DNA from: Paramacrobiotus metropolitanus
Lineage: Eukaryota > Tardigrada > Eutardigrada > Parachela > Macrobiotidae
Length of the DNA stretch: 64,000 nt
Direction of reading: 5' to 3'
Assembly: GCF_019649055.1 (NCBI RefSeq)
Contig: NW_026570416.1
Location: forward strand, 1 to 64,000
Shown here: positions 29,841 through 43,463 of the stretch, piece after piece
How the letters are laid out: every line of letters starts with the position of its first letter
Numbering within the stretch: position 1 is the first letter of the stretch
The notes under the pieces: generated by a model
The model's input: only the letters and a program-made list of their open reading frames with translations
What the model was told of the DNA's origin: nothing
The model's database searches: none
Translations under genes and position numbers: made by a program

Positions 29841-32040
29841 AAATCATACAAAACAAAATAAATTAAAAACAGGATGAGAATACATACAAGATAACAAATG
29901 AAATAAAAAAAACGTTGTACTTGTCATGCTTCCCGGAAAGAGGAGATGCGAATAAAAAACGCTACTAAAATGTCTTCAATTACAGGTCCTACGCAACATC
30001 GTAACCAGGTCCTGTAACAAAAATTACGTAAATCGAGCTATTTCATTTCAACGAAATTTCTTAAACAGCGGTGACCTGCTTTTGTCCTCCCACAGGCCGC
30101 TTCATGCTGAATCCGTTCTGTGTTTTACTGCTTTTTCCGTTTTACTTTTTTGTTTTGTTTTCAGACCAGCTAAACACACTGGATCATCAGTGCTGTCCGA
30201 CACTTTAATAACCCTCAAGCAAACGATGGTGTTGTCGAAGTTCTGATATAGAGTTGGGAAAATTCACAGCACGAATGTTTATGCAGCAGGATCGAAACTG
30301 GCAACGACTGCTCACTGGCATTCTCAAAATGAGATGAGAAAAAGAAGAATATCTAACCGAAGTAGCTGATAATTTTTTAACTGTTGCGGTTGTGTTAGTC
30401 GCTGCTGCTCGTGTTGGAGTAGCCACTACACTACATAAACCACGCATAACACACGCGCGGTCTCCGGCGGCAAGTGCCTCACTGGCCTGACATTACACGC
30501 TACACGGTTTATCGTACTTTAACCGAAGGTGTTCTTACACCAGGTTTCACTGTATATATCTTCTTTTTTTACTCTTTGGTGGTAATGCTTTAGATTCTAA
30601 TATAAGCAGTGCATTCTCAGATTCATGTACCTACTTTTAATCGACATCTGCCAATACACATAATAATACGGGTTTACACTAGTAAATCCTTAAATTTATT
30701 TAGCTGCACATTTTGGATGTTTCCAGACTAGGTAATAATAAGAAATCCAAAACAAAAAGTCAAGTAATAATCAAAAGCGACACGAGTACTGATAATGTGA
30801 TAAATGAACGTTTCTCCTACATTATACACAACGGAGAATACTGCTAAATCCCATTAGCTATCTTTACTGTACACGCTCATGACAGATACTGAATCACTAA
30901 CTTCTGCCGAACGCTGAGAAATCAGTATAGAAAACAGGCATCTTTAGACACGATTAACTACGTGAAGATAGTTCACAACAATTGCTTAAACACTTGTTTA
31001 CCAGTAAACGCAACTGTATACGTACGTGACTGCACGTCACATAACATGATAATGAAATAAAAATAATAAAGAAACTGGATGCAATAAAACTGGATGCAGT
31101 CTGCAAATTTCGAAAGGAGGTGGGTTAAATTGTTTCCGGTGCGGGTGTTGCATGCAGCCGGGCAGCTTTCTCTACCGGCTCATTGTCCCAGTCTGCCTTT
31201 AATAGCGTCATCGGCTGAATGATTGGCACAATTACCCAGGAACCGTAGTGCAAAGGCATATAGATCGGCAAGCAAGCTCTTTTAAAGCGTGAACTAACTG
31301 GTAAACTTTCATTTCTGCAGAAATGTACTTATTCTAACTACAAACGCAGCTATTTTTTCGTATGGCGTGCAGTGCATATCATATAATGTTTTTGTATTGA
31401 ACTTTTTTCATATCCTAATTCATTTTCATAAAGAACCGCATAAGTACTAGTTGATCCAGTGCAAAGTTGGCTAGAATTGTACGGAAGATTTCGTACTTGT
31501 GAGGACCAAAATTTTTTAGAAATGGCCAAACGTAAGCGTGAAATAATTCCGTTGCTCTAAAACTGCGTTATTCTACCGGTTGAAAATTGCTTGGGGCGAA
31601 TTTTATTCTCTAACCTCAAAATGGGTCGATGCTTCTTAAAGAACTACCGGGACGTTTCGCTCTTTCGCTGGACACTTCGTTTTGCAGGAACCTCGACGTA
31701 AGGCCTTTCCTTTTGGGAATTATGGTTTATGGTCAACTGTCCAGAAGAACAGTTCGAAAACGGCTGCATTTCTGCTTCACCGGGTGTTATAATTACCTCG
31801 ACTCTCTCAAGGTGTCGCAACCTAACGATCTTCGAGTAATTTCATAAAATTAAAAGTGTAACTAGTCACTATGATACTTATTGACAAATTCTGTACACTG
31901 CCATAACACTTGTATTTAGCGGGCTAACTCCTGGTAGTCACTACACTTCGTTTTAGGGGCACACACAAGAAACTGCAGAACTGAGCAATCGTTTTATTAA
32001 ATGAGCAGTTACTACCGCAAAAGGCATTATCGAAGACTTG
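29841..32040. other. Intergenic stretch, nothing recognised
   Basis: AT-rich non-coding sequence between the gag-only element and the CR1/jockey-like LINE. No ORF, repeat pair or RNA gene that I can support. Confidence 0.4.
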
Positions 32041-32052
32041 TTATAGCAAAGC

Positions 32053-32364
32053 ATGTGTGTAATGGGTATTCCGCTTACCAACAATGCGGGTTACGCGAGT
32101 ACAGAAGAATATGCAAACGATCTGAAGTCTAGCCTAACTGATCTTGGTGTAAACGTGCGATTTGTCAAAGTTTTTGAGCGAAGGGAAGGCGATAGGCGTA
32201 GCACGACGTGCGCACGAATTGGTACTTTCGTTGAATGTGAAGCAGCATTAATGGCTGCTGATATGTGGCCTACTAATGTATCATTACGGCGCTGGGAGTA
32301 TAAATCTCCTGCCACGCAGACGGGAAACGTGAAACCGCGAGTTTTTCATCGAAGTCAGCGCTGA
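32053..32364 (+). pseudogene. LINE ORF1 C-terminal fragment
   Basis: About 100 codons with VRFVKVFERREGDRRSTTCAR and ALMAADMWPTNVSLRRWEY. The terminal MWP-x-NV-x-LRRW resembles the WPxGVxVRxW end seen in ORF1 proteins of CR1/jockey-type elements. The start is not recognisable, since the 5' part of the element is missing. ORF1 proteins bind element RNA and act as chaperones. Confidence 0.5.
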
Positions 32365-32399
32365 AAAACTCGCACGATTGTGACAAACCAGGGTCGAAA

Positions 32400-35300
32400 C
32401 AGTTTATCGTTAAAACTAAATTTTCAGCGCATACTAATATAACATTAAAATTTTGTAACATAAATGGAATACTTTCTAAATCTGCTTCCGTAAAACAGTT
32501 CTGTAAAGACACTGACATTGTTGGTCTATTTGAAACCTGGGATCGACCAGAATATCCTGATTCAGTGTTTGCTGATTTAAGAAGTTTTAATGTTTTTAGA
32601 TGACCAAGAAGTACTGATCCTCATGGCGGTGTGTGTTTTGTTATACGAAAAAGTTTGAATGCAGTAAGGCGAACAGATTTTGAAAATATGGATCTCGAAT
32701 TATTAACAGTTGAAATACCGAAGATAAATGTTTTAGCAGCGGCATTCTATTCTGCACCATCACGTGTCACAACAGATATCCCTCTGTTAATCGAACATCT
32801 GAGAACTATTCCGCATGTAAATTTCTCAAGACTGTTACTTGTTGGTGATTTTAACCTTCCTGATATTGATTGGGTGAAAAACTGTGCAATAAGTAAAACT
32901 GGTCGTGAATTTGTAAGATGTCTGAAAGAATTTAATTTAAAGCAAACCGTTCGTTGTCCAACGCGTAAAGATAATATTTTAGACTTGTGTATTGTTCCAA
33001 CCGTATGGTTGACAACTGAACCGGAGAGTATATGTCCACCAGCAGCTACAAATGACCACAATGGAGTCATTGTTAAATTTTCTAGGCAAAAACGTGTTGA
33101 TCCTAAAGTACAGAGAAAGCGTTGGATTATTAACGAAGAAAAATGCTTGCAGTTTCGTAATGCTTTATACGAAACTGACTGGCTTAGTATGTTGCACAAT
33201 GAAGGTCCGGATGAGCAAGCGTTACTGATTGAAAAAACGATCCTTGATATAGTTAAGAAGTTATTCCAGTTGAAGGTAACTAGGTGCAGGTTGTCTGAAT
33301 CTGAGTACCCTCTTAACATCCGTAATGAAGTGAGAAGACGGAACATTGCGTTTGAGCGTTTTAAGCGTGAAAAAGATGAAGTAAAGAAACATAGATTGCG
33401 TCAGATATGGCTGAGAAAATCCCGAGTCGCTGAGAAGATAATCAAGGCGTATTACCGCACCCAGACAATGAAGATTGCATCAGTGTCTCGGTATGACAGC
33501 AAGAAATTCTGGCGGTTTGTAAAATCTGCTGTTGACCGCCCTAATATGCCTTCACTAAAATTGTCGAATGGTCTGTATGCGGTAAGTGATGCTGAAAAAG
33601 CTCAGTGTTTAAATGAACAGTATGCGAACGTGTACAACAAGTGCCCCGCACATTGTGCAGCTTCTAGTTGTGAACCAAAGCGTTTAACTACATGCAGTGC
33701 ATTTATTAATGAAAGTGACATTTGGTATGTCTTGCGTACCATAAACTGCAGAAAATCCAGTGGACCATATGACCTTACATTAGACCTAATTAAAGCTTGT
33801 GGAGCCGCACTTGTTGTTCCTCTAAAAATTTTATTTAATACTTGCTTAAAAACTAGTAAATTCCCTGTTCTGTGGAAAACGTTTTTCGTGACCCCTGTTG
33901 CTAAGCAAGCTAACCCTGCGAACTGGCGACCAATAGCGATGTTGCATCCCCTGTCAAAACTGTTGGAGAAATGTATTTGTAAAATTTTGGTCGCACAAGT
34001 TGGTGACCTTACGGATAAACAGTTTGCTTATCGCGAGAAGCACTCAACCGAGCTGCTTTTAACTTTATTTTGTCAAAAATTAGCAGATGCAAGAGCTCGT
34101 AATAAGCGTGTTGATGTTGTGTTGCTAGATTGCAGTAAAGCATTTGACAAAGTTGACCACTCAATTTTGCTTGAAAAGTTATCTAGGCTAAATCTCACGT
34201 CAGATGTTGTGAATCTTGTGAGTGATTACTTGTCAAATCGGATTCAGTCAGTTGTTGTGAATAACATAAAATCTACGTTCTTACCGGCCACAAGTGGGGT
34301 GCCCCAGGGTTCCCGTGTCGGACCAACTGCTTTTAATTGTATGCTTTATGACTTACCTAACGTTTGTGTCCATGGCACTGATATGATGATATTTGCTGAC
34401 GATGTAATGGCATGTAAGATTATTGAGTCAGATGTTGATGAGGTGGCGTTTCAAAAAGATCTTGATGCAGTTACTGAATGGGCACGTAATCATAACTTGA
34501 TTTTCAATGCGACAAAGTCGGTGTGTATTAAGTTCTCATCTCGCGTGAAAGTTCCTCAGTCCTATCAGGTTAACGGGAAGAGTATGCCTGTAGTAGAGTC
34601 GGCCAAGTATTTGGGCATCTATTTAGACCGTAGACACAAGTGGAAGTTGCAGTCCGAAAATGTGTCTAGCAGAATGCTGAAGCGCTTAAGATACTTAAAC
34701 ACATTGTTTCCTGCTCGTGATTTGTCGGCACGCTGTGTATTGTATACCAGTCTTGTTCTTTCTGTCTCTGATTATTGTGCTTCCGTAACATTCTCCACTC
34801 AGAAGGGTCTAATCGATAATATTGAAAACGTTCAAAAAAGATTCGTGAAGTCGTTGAATCTTAAAAGCGAAAGTAACAACTATATTGGAAGACTAAAAGA
34901 ACTAGAATGGGAGCCGATCGTATTGCGAAATCTAAAGCGCAGCCTACTGCTCACTTACAAGTTCATGTACAACTTAATTCCTTATGGTAACGAGTTATTT
35001 TGTTTAGATACTGCCGTGCGTTCTGGTGTTGCAGGTGAAACGCGTCTTCAACAACGGATGGTCAAACACCCCTGCCCGATTCGTGCCACTGGATCAAATT
35101 TCGGCGAGCACAAACTGCCCCCATCGGACAGATCGTTTGCTTACAGGATGGCGAGAATATGGAATGATTTGGAGATTCCGGCAGAAGCTTATCAAAGTTT
35201 TGGTAGATTTTCTGCAGCTTTGAATCGAGTTAACTGGAAATCTGTCGTGTCCTTGAAAAAGTTTTACCACTCTGAACATGTGATTTTACTGGAAATGTAA
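32400..35300 (+). pseudogene. LINE ORF2: APE endonuclease and reverse transcriptase
   Basis: Open from about 32400 with one in-frame TGA at 32601-32603; the uninterrupted part is 32631-35300 (889 codons). The endonuclease shows NINGILSKS, VGLFETW with the catalytic Glu, and LLVGDFNLPDIDW. The RT shows KSSGPYDLTLDLIKACG, FVTPVAKQANPANWRPIAML, DVVLLDCSKAFDKVDH, ATSGVPQGSRVGPTAFN and the palm IFADDVMAC (near 34393), then YLGIYLDRRHKW. Catalytic residues are intact, so the TGA and the 5' truncation are the visible defects. It would prime reverse transcription at a nicked target. Confidence 0.85.
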
Positions 35301-35348
35301 ATACTTGCTGAAATGCTGACCTGTTGTTGTTCTAGGTTGTTCTATGCT

Positions 35349-35475
35349 TCTCTTTTTTTTTTACTTATGGCGTGTCTGCTACCCCGAATTGGGTTTGAAC
35401 CCAGATTGTGTGCGGACGTTAATGAATTAAAACAGTAAAGCCACCTTCCGTTGTGCCATCCACTCCGATGGTCCA
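35349..35475 (-). mobile_element. tRNA-derived SINE candidate
   Basis: On the minus strand an A-box-like TGGCACAACGGAAGG (35445-35458) is followed ~45 bp later by a B-box-like GGTTCAAACCC (35391-35401) and an A-rich tail (poly-T on the plus strand at 35352-35361). This is the layout of a Pol III-transcribed tRNA-derived SINE. It lies against the 3' end of the LINE in the opposite direction. No cloverleaf of a functional tRNA can be drawn with confidence. The 5' end is uncertain and may reach ~35500. Confidence 0.45.
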
Positions 35476-35559
35476 CTTTCGTGCGGGACGAGGTTAAGAT
35501 TACCAGAGAGAGTACAGAGTATATTATGACAGAGTAGGACTGACAGAGTAAGTCCAAAT

Positions 35560-38500
35560 TGAACTCTGGAGATTAACAAAAAAGCAGCAAGAAGATTAAA
35601 CATTGCGAAAAAGTTCCCGTTGACCTTCATCGTCAGTCACATTTTTCGACATTAAGATTTCAAACGTGCGGTGCATGAGGACTAGGTACTAGTATATTGA
35701 CCGACGCGCGACATTTCCGAAAATGGTCAAGCTAATTCCGGCTGCCCAAGAAGCCCGAGATGGGCAATGCAGCAGATGCTTAAATCAGCAGATGATGCAG
35801 GTTCTCTTACGCCAGCAAAGTTAGTAAAATTCTATAATCGGACTAGCCTAAATTTACAGCTTTTTACCATTATTAATTATTTTTATCGTTGTCAGTGCGT
35901 TAGGTTTTCTGTTTCCTTTTTTCTCGATATCTCCGCCGTATTTCCGTCAGCGCATAACAACGCGTCGGCAATCGTTCACAGGACTGCGCTTTATCAGATT
36001 ATCAGAATCAACCATTTGTTGCCCGTCTGCGACAATCTGAGTTCAAAAACCGACCAGTCAGTTTCAGCGCACGAACTGATCTTTTCCTTTCGTCGGGCTC
36101 GTAATGCAGTTACGTAAGTAACTGGAGAAATCGGTGGTTTGATATGGTACCGCAGGATGATCTTTTCAGTATAATCCAAGCTCTTCACGCGTTCCTGCTC
36201 CATTCTGTGACCCACTGTGCAACAACGCTTAATAGTTGCTAAACGAAGCTGCTTCACCTTTTGCATAGCAATAAGGCAGTGGAATCGCTGACTGGCGAAA
36301 AAATATGTTGCAACTGTAATCTCCGAAATCCGTCAAAAAGATTTCAAGTCTGCCCTCTTTGCACATGTCAGCTAACAAATGTACAGATAAAGCTGTTAAG
36401 TTTAACTTCAACAAGCGCGCAGAAATGCCACTGCCCTACGAGAACTCCAGTTCTAGATCTGTTATTCGGATTGCAAAATCCTCCAGATTCGAATTACAAA
36501 ATCCTGCAGGTTCATTGCCAAGTTTCCGGAATAACTAAAAAATAAATCTGAGGTGAACAAAATTTTTTTAAGCTTTGGTAAAAGAACATATTCTATTGCT
36601 GGTGATGCCGACTGCCGAGATACGCACTTGCCTGGATGTTACCGTGGCGTTAGTTTTGATTACAAGCTAAGTACTGAAAGTTTGACATGTTTTTAGAAAT
36701 TTTCGGGAAACCAAAAACTTTTTTTCAAACTACAGTTAGGGAGCTTTGAACGACGCTGGATTTTATAAGACTATCGAGAGTATCGCAAACTGAATCTCGA
36801 ATTAGGAGATATTTTTAAAAAAATCAGGACGTAGAAATATATGAATCTGTTGATAACATAGGTATCTAACTTCGGTATCTAATTTTCATTCGAAGTCCTT
36901 TTTCTGTGTGTATTTGAACCTTGCCTAAAAATGAAAATAAGAATATAAACGCCACCTTCAGTTACTTCAACCAACTTTAAAAAAGGGTAAACTGCAAAAA
37001 CAGAAGACTGTAGATGTAATTATGTTTTTATTTAAAGGTATATATTGCTGTTTTTTCTTGGTAGTATTTTTGCCGGTGTTATTAGGTAAATACGCAATAC
37101 ATACAGAAGTTTCCTACTGCCTAGTAGTGTAAACAGTAATCACAAATAAACAAAAAGACCGTAGACAATTCTGTTATTCGACAACAGTTTTTAGTTTGAT
37201 CGCAGGAATGTACCACAGGGTGGTTTTCAGGCTGTAATTTGGTGTACGTGTGCTTCCAGAATTTTTTAATAAAATAAATTTAGAATTTTTTTCAGTTTTA
37301 AATAAAACATGAAAACAATTCGAAAAATTTTAAAAAAGGGAAATTTTTTTAAAATTTAAAAAAATTTTTATAAAACATTTATATCACAACTCGGTAAGCA
37401 GTTCATTTGGGTGGGTTTGACGCTTCGCTTCGTTCTTTTAAAATGCCAGCCGGCAGCCAAGAGCGGTGCACTTTCCTAGTATGTAGGTAAATTCTTACAT
37501 GGAAGCTGGAACGAATGCAATAATGCGAAGCTACGCCTTATTGCACCACACTGTGCAAAGAGAAAAGCCGGTGCTTTTTCAAAATTAATTTTAAAGTAAT
37601 AAGAGATCTAAGATAAATAATAAGATCTTATCATTAAGAATCAAACGCAGCCCGTTGTTATTTTCATGTACGAGGTTTATCTACAATGGGGCACGGCCAG
37701 TTGAATCCACTAAACTACTAATACAAAATTAACGAAATTAAAACGCTGATAATTAATTTAACTGCTTTGTCATAATGTGAAAAGAAAAAAGTAGTCCTAA
37801 ACAGATGATTGCGTTATTGCCTCTTGAACCGTTTCGGCTTTATTACTGGTCGCCGTCCGTCACTCTCAAGGCCAGTAGCCACTTCACTACAAACACTCTA
37901 CGCGTTATGCCAGCGCTGTTGCCGTCATTGCTGCATTTTATTGGTCCGGCATAACACGCTGCCCTCTTTTTCGAATACAACAATTATAGAGTGCAGAAAA
38001 TACAATAATAACATAATTTCTAATACAATAATTATATCATTTTGTATAGTACAGACCAGCAAATCGTGAACGCCAGCGAGCACTTCCAGGGTCAATTGGG
38101 CGATGCCATCTTTCTAATCAAATGTCTTTTTTCGTTAACAAGCAAAAAATTAAAGTTGTACAATTGGTTTAGGGGGCACGTAAGTTGAACCGCAAATTAT
38201 TGGGCAAAATAATAATGCACTTATTGTGAGTGCTGGCATATTCCTTCAGTCACCATCTACATCAGAGGTTGGCACTGAAGTAATCGCAATCAGGTGCGAT
38301 CAAAATCTGCAACTGCCCCATCCAAATACGTATTTGTTTTAGTTTGAATAACTGCGGTAGACCCCAGTCAGTCTTTTACCCTGCTAAGAACAATGCAAAA
38401 GTAGAATATTTTTATTGACACCAGATTCTAATTACGTATTTGTCCTACTTAAAATAATAACTGCTTACGCCTGTCAGTTTCTGTCCTACGTACAATATTG

Positions 38501-38610
38501 CAAAATAAATTGTTTTGAGTGCCAATAATCTGTGGCAGCTGTTTGAAGATGCCTTGCACTATAATCTTTGGAACTGCTCTTGAAAAACAATAAGATAACT
38601 TTCAGGTTCC
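35560..38610. other. Intergenic stretch with AT-rich tract
   Basis: About 3 kb without a gene I can support. 37250-37385 is an A/T-rich low-complexity tract (long runs of T and A). Short ORFs at 35767-36117 and 36261-36545 show no domain and no splice context. Confidence 0.4.
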
Positions 38611-39257
38611 AATGAACATCGATAAACAAGATGGTAGTGCCGAGAATCAAACAATAAACGTTAATCAAGCACCAGAGAACGAAACACTGGTAAATAAAAA
38701 TCTGTCAAAAAATAGCAGTAACACCTTAATTGTTGCTTTTTGTAGAGCTTAAATGACATAAAAGACATTCCGGATTTCGCCAGTCTGTTTAGTTTGCAGA
38801 AGGTGAAAGACCGCGCATTCAAAAAGTTCAATAGTTCCGAACTGGAGTACCGTATTCAAATTGCTACCCTGCCCCAATTTTTTTCCAAAGAGGAGACCGT
38901 ACTTCTCATGCCGTTAGTGTTGGAGACGATTCTTCAGATGTGTATGGAAACAGTTGATCCCTCCGATCGCATTAACGTTTCCGTTCATTGTCAAACCCTA
39001 GACAATCCAATATTCTTGTCGATGCGGAAGTTGTCAGACTTTAAAATTAAGGACCTCATTGCCGTTTTAACCAAAGCCAACTCAGGATGCACCGTGCTTG
39101 ATGACACTTTTTCCGTCCGTGTTTTTCGCACTGTTTTTCCAAGTGGTGGGAGGTGGAAGCGACAGCATAGACATGTAGCGAAGGATGCCATCCGCTTCAG
39201 TAAATCTACAATCACAGTACATGTCAGAAATAATCTTTGTTTACCCGCTGCTTTGTA

Positions 39258-40207
39258 CGAGGGTCACTCAGAAAGTAATGATAATCAGTATCAGTTAGTA
39301 ATCATAAAATTATGCACTAATTTTTTAAAAACTGTAGCATTCATAACTAGATCATAGGGCAATGGCCGTGGCCATACCGCCTAAGGTTGGCGGTTGGCAA
39401 GGCTCTGAACATGGCTGGCTAGCGCTGATTTTTCACTGATCACTGAAAACGTTGCCTTAATTACTGGCCAGTTTTCATGATATTATTTTGAAAAATTGAT
39501 TTGCAGAGAGAAGTGTAGAATTTTTTCATGCTGCATTGCCTGTTCTGTTGCCTTAGTAAGGACCATTCTTTGCTGATGTTGCCAGCTGGTTCCAGCGAAC
39601 TCGCACCGAGAACTGCGTTTTGACAACGGTGCTCAAATTTTGGAATATGTTTTCAGTTTTCACTTTCGAAAAGTCCTCATAGTCGAAACCCTGATCGTGG
39701 AGGATTCTTTTCCGACCCCGAAGCAATAGCAGAGGGTCTAAGCATTATGGAAGGAAAGGTGTCAAGGGTGTGCTGCAGCTTCTTACTGATAAAGCAGAAG
39801 AAGATGGTTTTTGACACGGTATCATCCGTGTGGTGCAATATCGCGAAAATCCACAGATAAGCACTCCGTTCCTGCTTTATTTTTTTTTTCTCGGCCTGGA
39901 GTAAAAGTATCGTTCCACATAATTTTTCTTAGGTTACCTTAGTCCTTTATCTGTTCCAAATATTTCCTGGCTTGAAAAAATTGTTGCGTGGTAAAAAGTT
40001 TGAAAATGCTGAAGAACTGGAAGAAAATATCAATACAGCGATCTCTAATTTACCACCTAATTTCTTTTCGAAAATGTTTGATGAGTGGCAGACTAGATGT
40101 TTGCGTCGCATAGAGATGAAGGGGCAGTATTTTGAGAAAATACGAGGAAAGCGCTGATGCAATAAAAAATCGTGCGATAGTTATCATTACTTTCTGAGTG
40201 ACCCTCG
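39258..40207 (+). mobile_element. Mariner-type transposon, 950 bp, internally deleted
   Basis: Perfect 27-bp terminal inverted repeats (39258-39284 and 40181-40207, starting CGAGGGTCACTCAG) flanked by the TA target duplication (39256-39257 and 40208-40209). Only the C-terminal part of a transposase remains (39972-40157). It sits inside the Polinton-type polymerase gene, whose frame would be continuous across the TA site without it, so the insertion is later than the gene. Confidence 0.92.
39920..40157 (+). pseudogene. Mariner transposase C-terminal remnant
   Basis: The frame reads LYLFQIFPGLKKLLRGKKF and ends in CLRRIEMKGQYFEK. These match the end of mariner transposases (LFPxLKxxLxGxxF ... 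GxYFEK). The catalytic DDD core and the DNA-binding domain are absent, so this copy cannot move by itself. Confidence 0.75.
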
Positions 40208-43200
40208 TACCTTGGAAAGTACCGCCTCACTCACGATGTTCGAAAGCTGTATAAAAGTCAATGGAAGCATTTATACGGCAAACAGGGTGTAAAGAAATTG
40301 GAACGTTAAGCATCGGAAATCGTGCAATTATGCGACTTGCCACCCGGGCGATGCTACGACCTGGAACACTTGGCTGCCTTGCAAGAAGAGTGCTTTTCCG
40401 AGTTCAAAATCAAAGTCATCTCAGCCCACCACGGATGCGCCGTGATCGCGCGGGTACCGGAGAAAAAGGAACCGGGAATGCAAGAAACTTACCTTTGGCT
40501 TGACAACAACCATTTCGACCTAGTCACAACTGTTACCGGTATTTATTGCTCTTCGTACTACTGTGGAACATGCGACAAGCCTTATGATCACAAGGAGCAA
40601 CATCAGTGTGGTGCAAACTGCTCAAAGAGCTTCCGCTCAGTTTACGACTGCGTGTTTGTTAATATCATTCGCTGTCCGGATTGTCGCCGCGGATTCAACA
40701 ACCAACAGCGCTTTGAGAAACACAAGAATGTTCGCCGCAACGGGAAAACGTATTGCGACCAGATTTTTTATTGCAAAAATTGCCGCCGTTTGGTAAATTT
40801 GATTCGTCGTTCAAATGGAAAGGATCAGTGCGGTGAGATGTTTTGTGTGGTCTGTCGCGACTGGGTTCAACAGTCCAATCACAAGTGCTTTATTAAGACT
40901 TTACCTAAACCACCTCCATCTGATGGTTCCAACCTGCCGTTGAAGTACATTTTCTTCGACTACGAGACGTACAACGACCCAGTTCATGGGCACACCCCTG
41001 TCTGTGTTGTTGCCCAGTACGTCGATGGCATGGAATTTCGATTTCCGACGGACGGTCAGCCGATGACGAAAGAAGTCGGGCAGCAGTTAGGTGAATGGTT
41101 GTTTTCGGAGCAGCACAGCAACCACACCATTATCGCGCACAATTTCCGGGGATATGACTGGCACTTCATCTTAAAGTACCTTATGGACAACAAGCTAAAA
41201 GGTGTGGAGGTAATCAAGCGGGGCAACCAACTTCTGCAATTGCGTTACAATGGATTAGCCATGACCTCAAGGGATACCCTGAATTTTTTGCCGATGCGAT
41301 TGAGCAGTATGCCAAAAGCTGTGGGTCTGGAATTGGAGATAAAGAAAGAAGATTTTCCGCATCGCTTGAATCATCCGAATAACTGGGACAAGATATTACC
41401 CTGGCCCGAACCGGAAATGTATTTTTTTGATGGTCTTAAAGGAAATCAGAGGCAGGATTCCCTCCAGTGGCATTCTGAGGCTCGAAAGGCTTCCAAAAAT
41501 TGCTTCGACTTCCGAGCGGAAATTATGGCTTACTGCTGCAATGACGTCACCGTCCTTAGGCGGTGCGCTTTGCAGTTTGCAATGGATTTTCAAGGTCTAA
41601 CGTCATTAAACCCACTGGACAGCATCACGATGTCTTCTGCTTGCAATAAGTACTACCGCACCTATCACCTGGAACCTAACAAATTGGGAGTTTTGTCGGC
41701 ACATGGTCCCCACCGGAATCGACGTACCAGTGTGCAGGCTACTCAGTGGTTGGAAGTACTTAACCGAGACTTGGGCGGTCGCATTCAGCATGGTCGTAAT
41801 GGCAAAGAGGTACATAACGCTCCGTACTACGTGGATGGCTACGATGCAGTAACGCGTACTGTATACGAGTACAATGGTTGCGTAATCCATGGGCACCCTG
41901 AATATACGGAGCAGGAAGATCGGTCACCCTTCTTGCGTAATCTGAGGCGTGATGCATACGAAGAGTACGCGGACCGTGTGCGCTATCTGGAAGACGAAAA
42001 TTACACCGTTGTGACAATGTGGGAATGTCACTGAATGAAGGAGCGCAAAGAACCCCATATCGCTGATTTTCTGTCCGGTCAAAATCTCCGCGACCCTATG
42101 AATCCGCGTGACGCTTTCAAAGGCGGTAGAACTAATGCGAGTCGTCTGTATTATGAGGTGAAAGCGGGTGAGAAAATCCTCCACTTTGATGTGGTCGCCT
42201 GTACCCCTTTGTTAACAAGATGAAAGCGTATCCGATCGGGCACCCGACAGTTATTCTCTCGGACTTTGAGGACGTCAGGAAGTATTTCGGCCTTATATAC
42301 TTAAAGTCCTTCCACCACCGCAATGCCTGTACCCTGTCTTACCCGCAACCATCAACAAAAAGCTGGTCTTTGCTCTGTTCCGTACGTGTGCCGAACCTCA
42401 GAACAATGACTTTCGCCAGCATAATAATGCTGGCCGATGCCTCGAGGGTGTGTGGATCACCCCGAAACTCCATCACGCCATGGATCGCGGATACACTGTA
42501 CAGAAAGTGTATGAAGTGTACAAGTGGGACCAGAAAGAGTCCGGTCTGTTTGCAAAGTACATCAATAAATTCCTGAAAATCCAGATGGAAGCCAGTGGTT
42601 GGCCAAGTTGGTGCAAAACGCAAAAGCAAAAAGATGCGTACATACGGCAAGTAAAGGAACGCGAAGGCATCGATCTGGATCCAGAAGCCATGATTTACGA
42701 TGCCGGACGCCGCAACGCAGCTAAAAATTGTCTGAATTTCCTGTGGGGCAAGCTGGGTCAACGAGATGACTTCTCTGTAACAAAGTTGCTGCACGTGATC
42801 AAGCCGCACTTGGATTTGGTCCGCTCAAATGCTGTGGAAATCCAAGATGTTTATGCGATTAATGAAGATTGTCTCATGGTTACATATGCACAGGGTGAGG
42901 ATTATAACGAAGGTAACAATTCCACCAATGTGGCTATTGCCGCTTTCACTAAGGCCAACGCCCGCCTTATCCTGCTGGACTGGATGGAGAAGCTCGGAGA
43001 GCGACTCATGTATTACGAAACCGATTCTGTCATATTTATTCAACGCCCCGGGGACTGGATGCTTGATACCGGAAGCATTCTGGGGGACTGGGATACCCCG
43101 CTGCAAGCCGGGGAGAGCCACATCGTCAAATTCGTGTCGTGTGGACCAAAAGTGTATAGTTATGAGACTGACACCGGGCGCATTGAGCTGAAGGTGCGTA

Positions 43201-43463
43201 CATACATGTTAAAGTTTTAATATACAGTATAAACCTGTCATACTCTGTAGGCCAAGGGGATCGCACAAAATGGGTATACTGAAGATATCCTGGATTTTGA
43301 TGAAGTGAAGAAGTCCTTTGTTCGAAGCGGCCGCACCTTGGATTTTGACGCCCTTAAACGCCTACTGGACGGAACGGACAAACATCTGGAAATCATCTAT
43401 CCGGAGTACCTTAAACGGAACCGAAAAACTCAGGCCATCAATACCGTCCAACTTTTCAAATAG

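Larger units (their letters stand above)
32040..35345 (+). mobile_element. CR1/jockey-like non-LTR retrotransposon, 5' truncated
   Basis: Contains the 3' end of an ORF1 (32053-32364) and most of an EN-RT ORF2 (about 32400-35300), followed by a short 3' UTR ending near a direct repeat (TTCTAGGTTGTTCTATG). Organisation and motifs fit the CR1/jockey group. It is inactive because of an in-frame stop in the endonuclease and loss of the 5' end. Confidence 0.8.
38612..43463 (+). pseudogene. Polinton/Maverick-type family B DNA polymerase, broken by a mariner
   Basis: Protein-primed DNA polymerase relic. Inferred exons are 38612-38689, 38746-43193 and 43251-43463, with introns of 56 and 57 bp. A 950-bp mariner interrupts it at 39258-40207. 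Visible parts: Cys-rich region (CPDCRRGFNNQQRFEKHK), exonuclease motifs IFFDYETY, HNFRGYDWHF and YCCNDVTVL, a KNCLNFLWGK motif B, and a palm motif YYETDS where YxDTDS is usual. Further damage: in-frame TAA at 40307-40309, TGA near 42032, and frameshifts between 42200 and 42450. No other Polinton gene (integrase, capsid, ATPase, protease) is seen, so this is an isolated relic or a former host-borne copy that kept introns. Confidence 0.8.

Noticed and set aside
35380-35475. Functional tRNA gene
   Set aside because: A- and B-box-like strings are present, but I could not draw acceptor and anticodon stems; the A-rich tail fits a SINE better.
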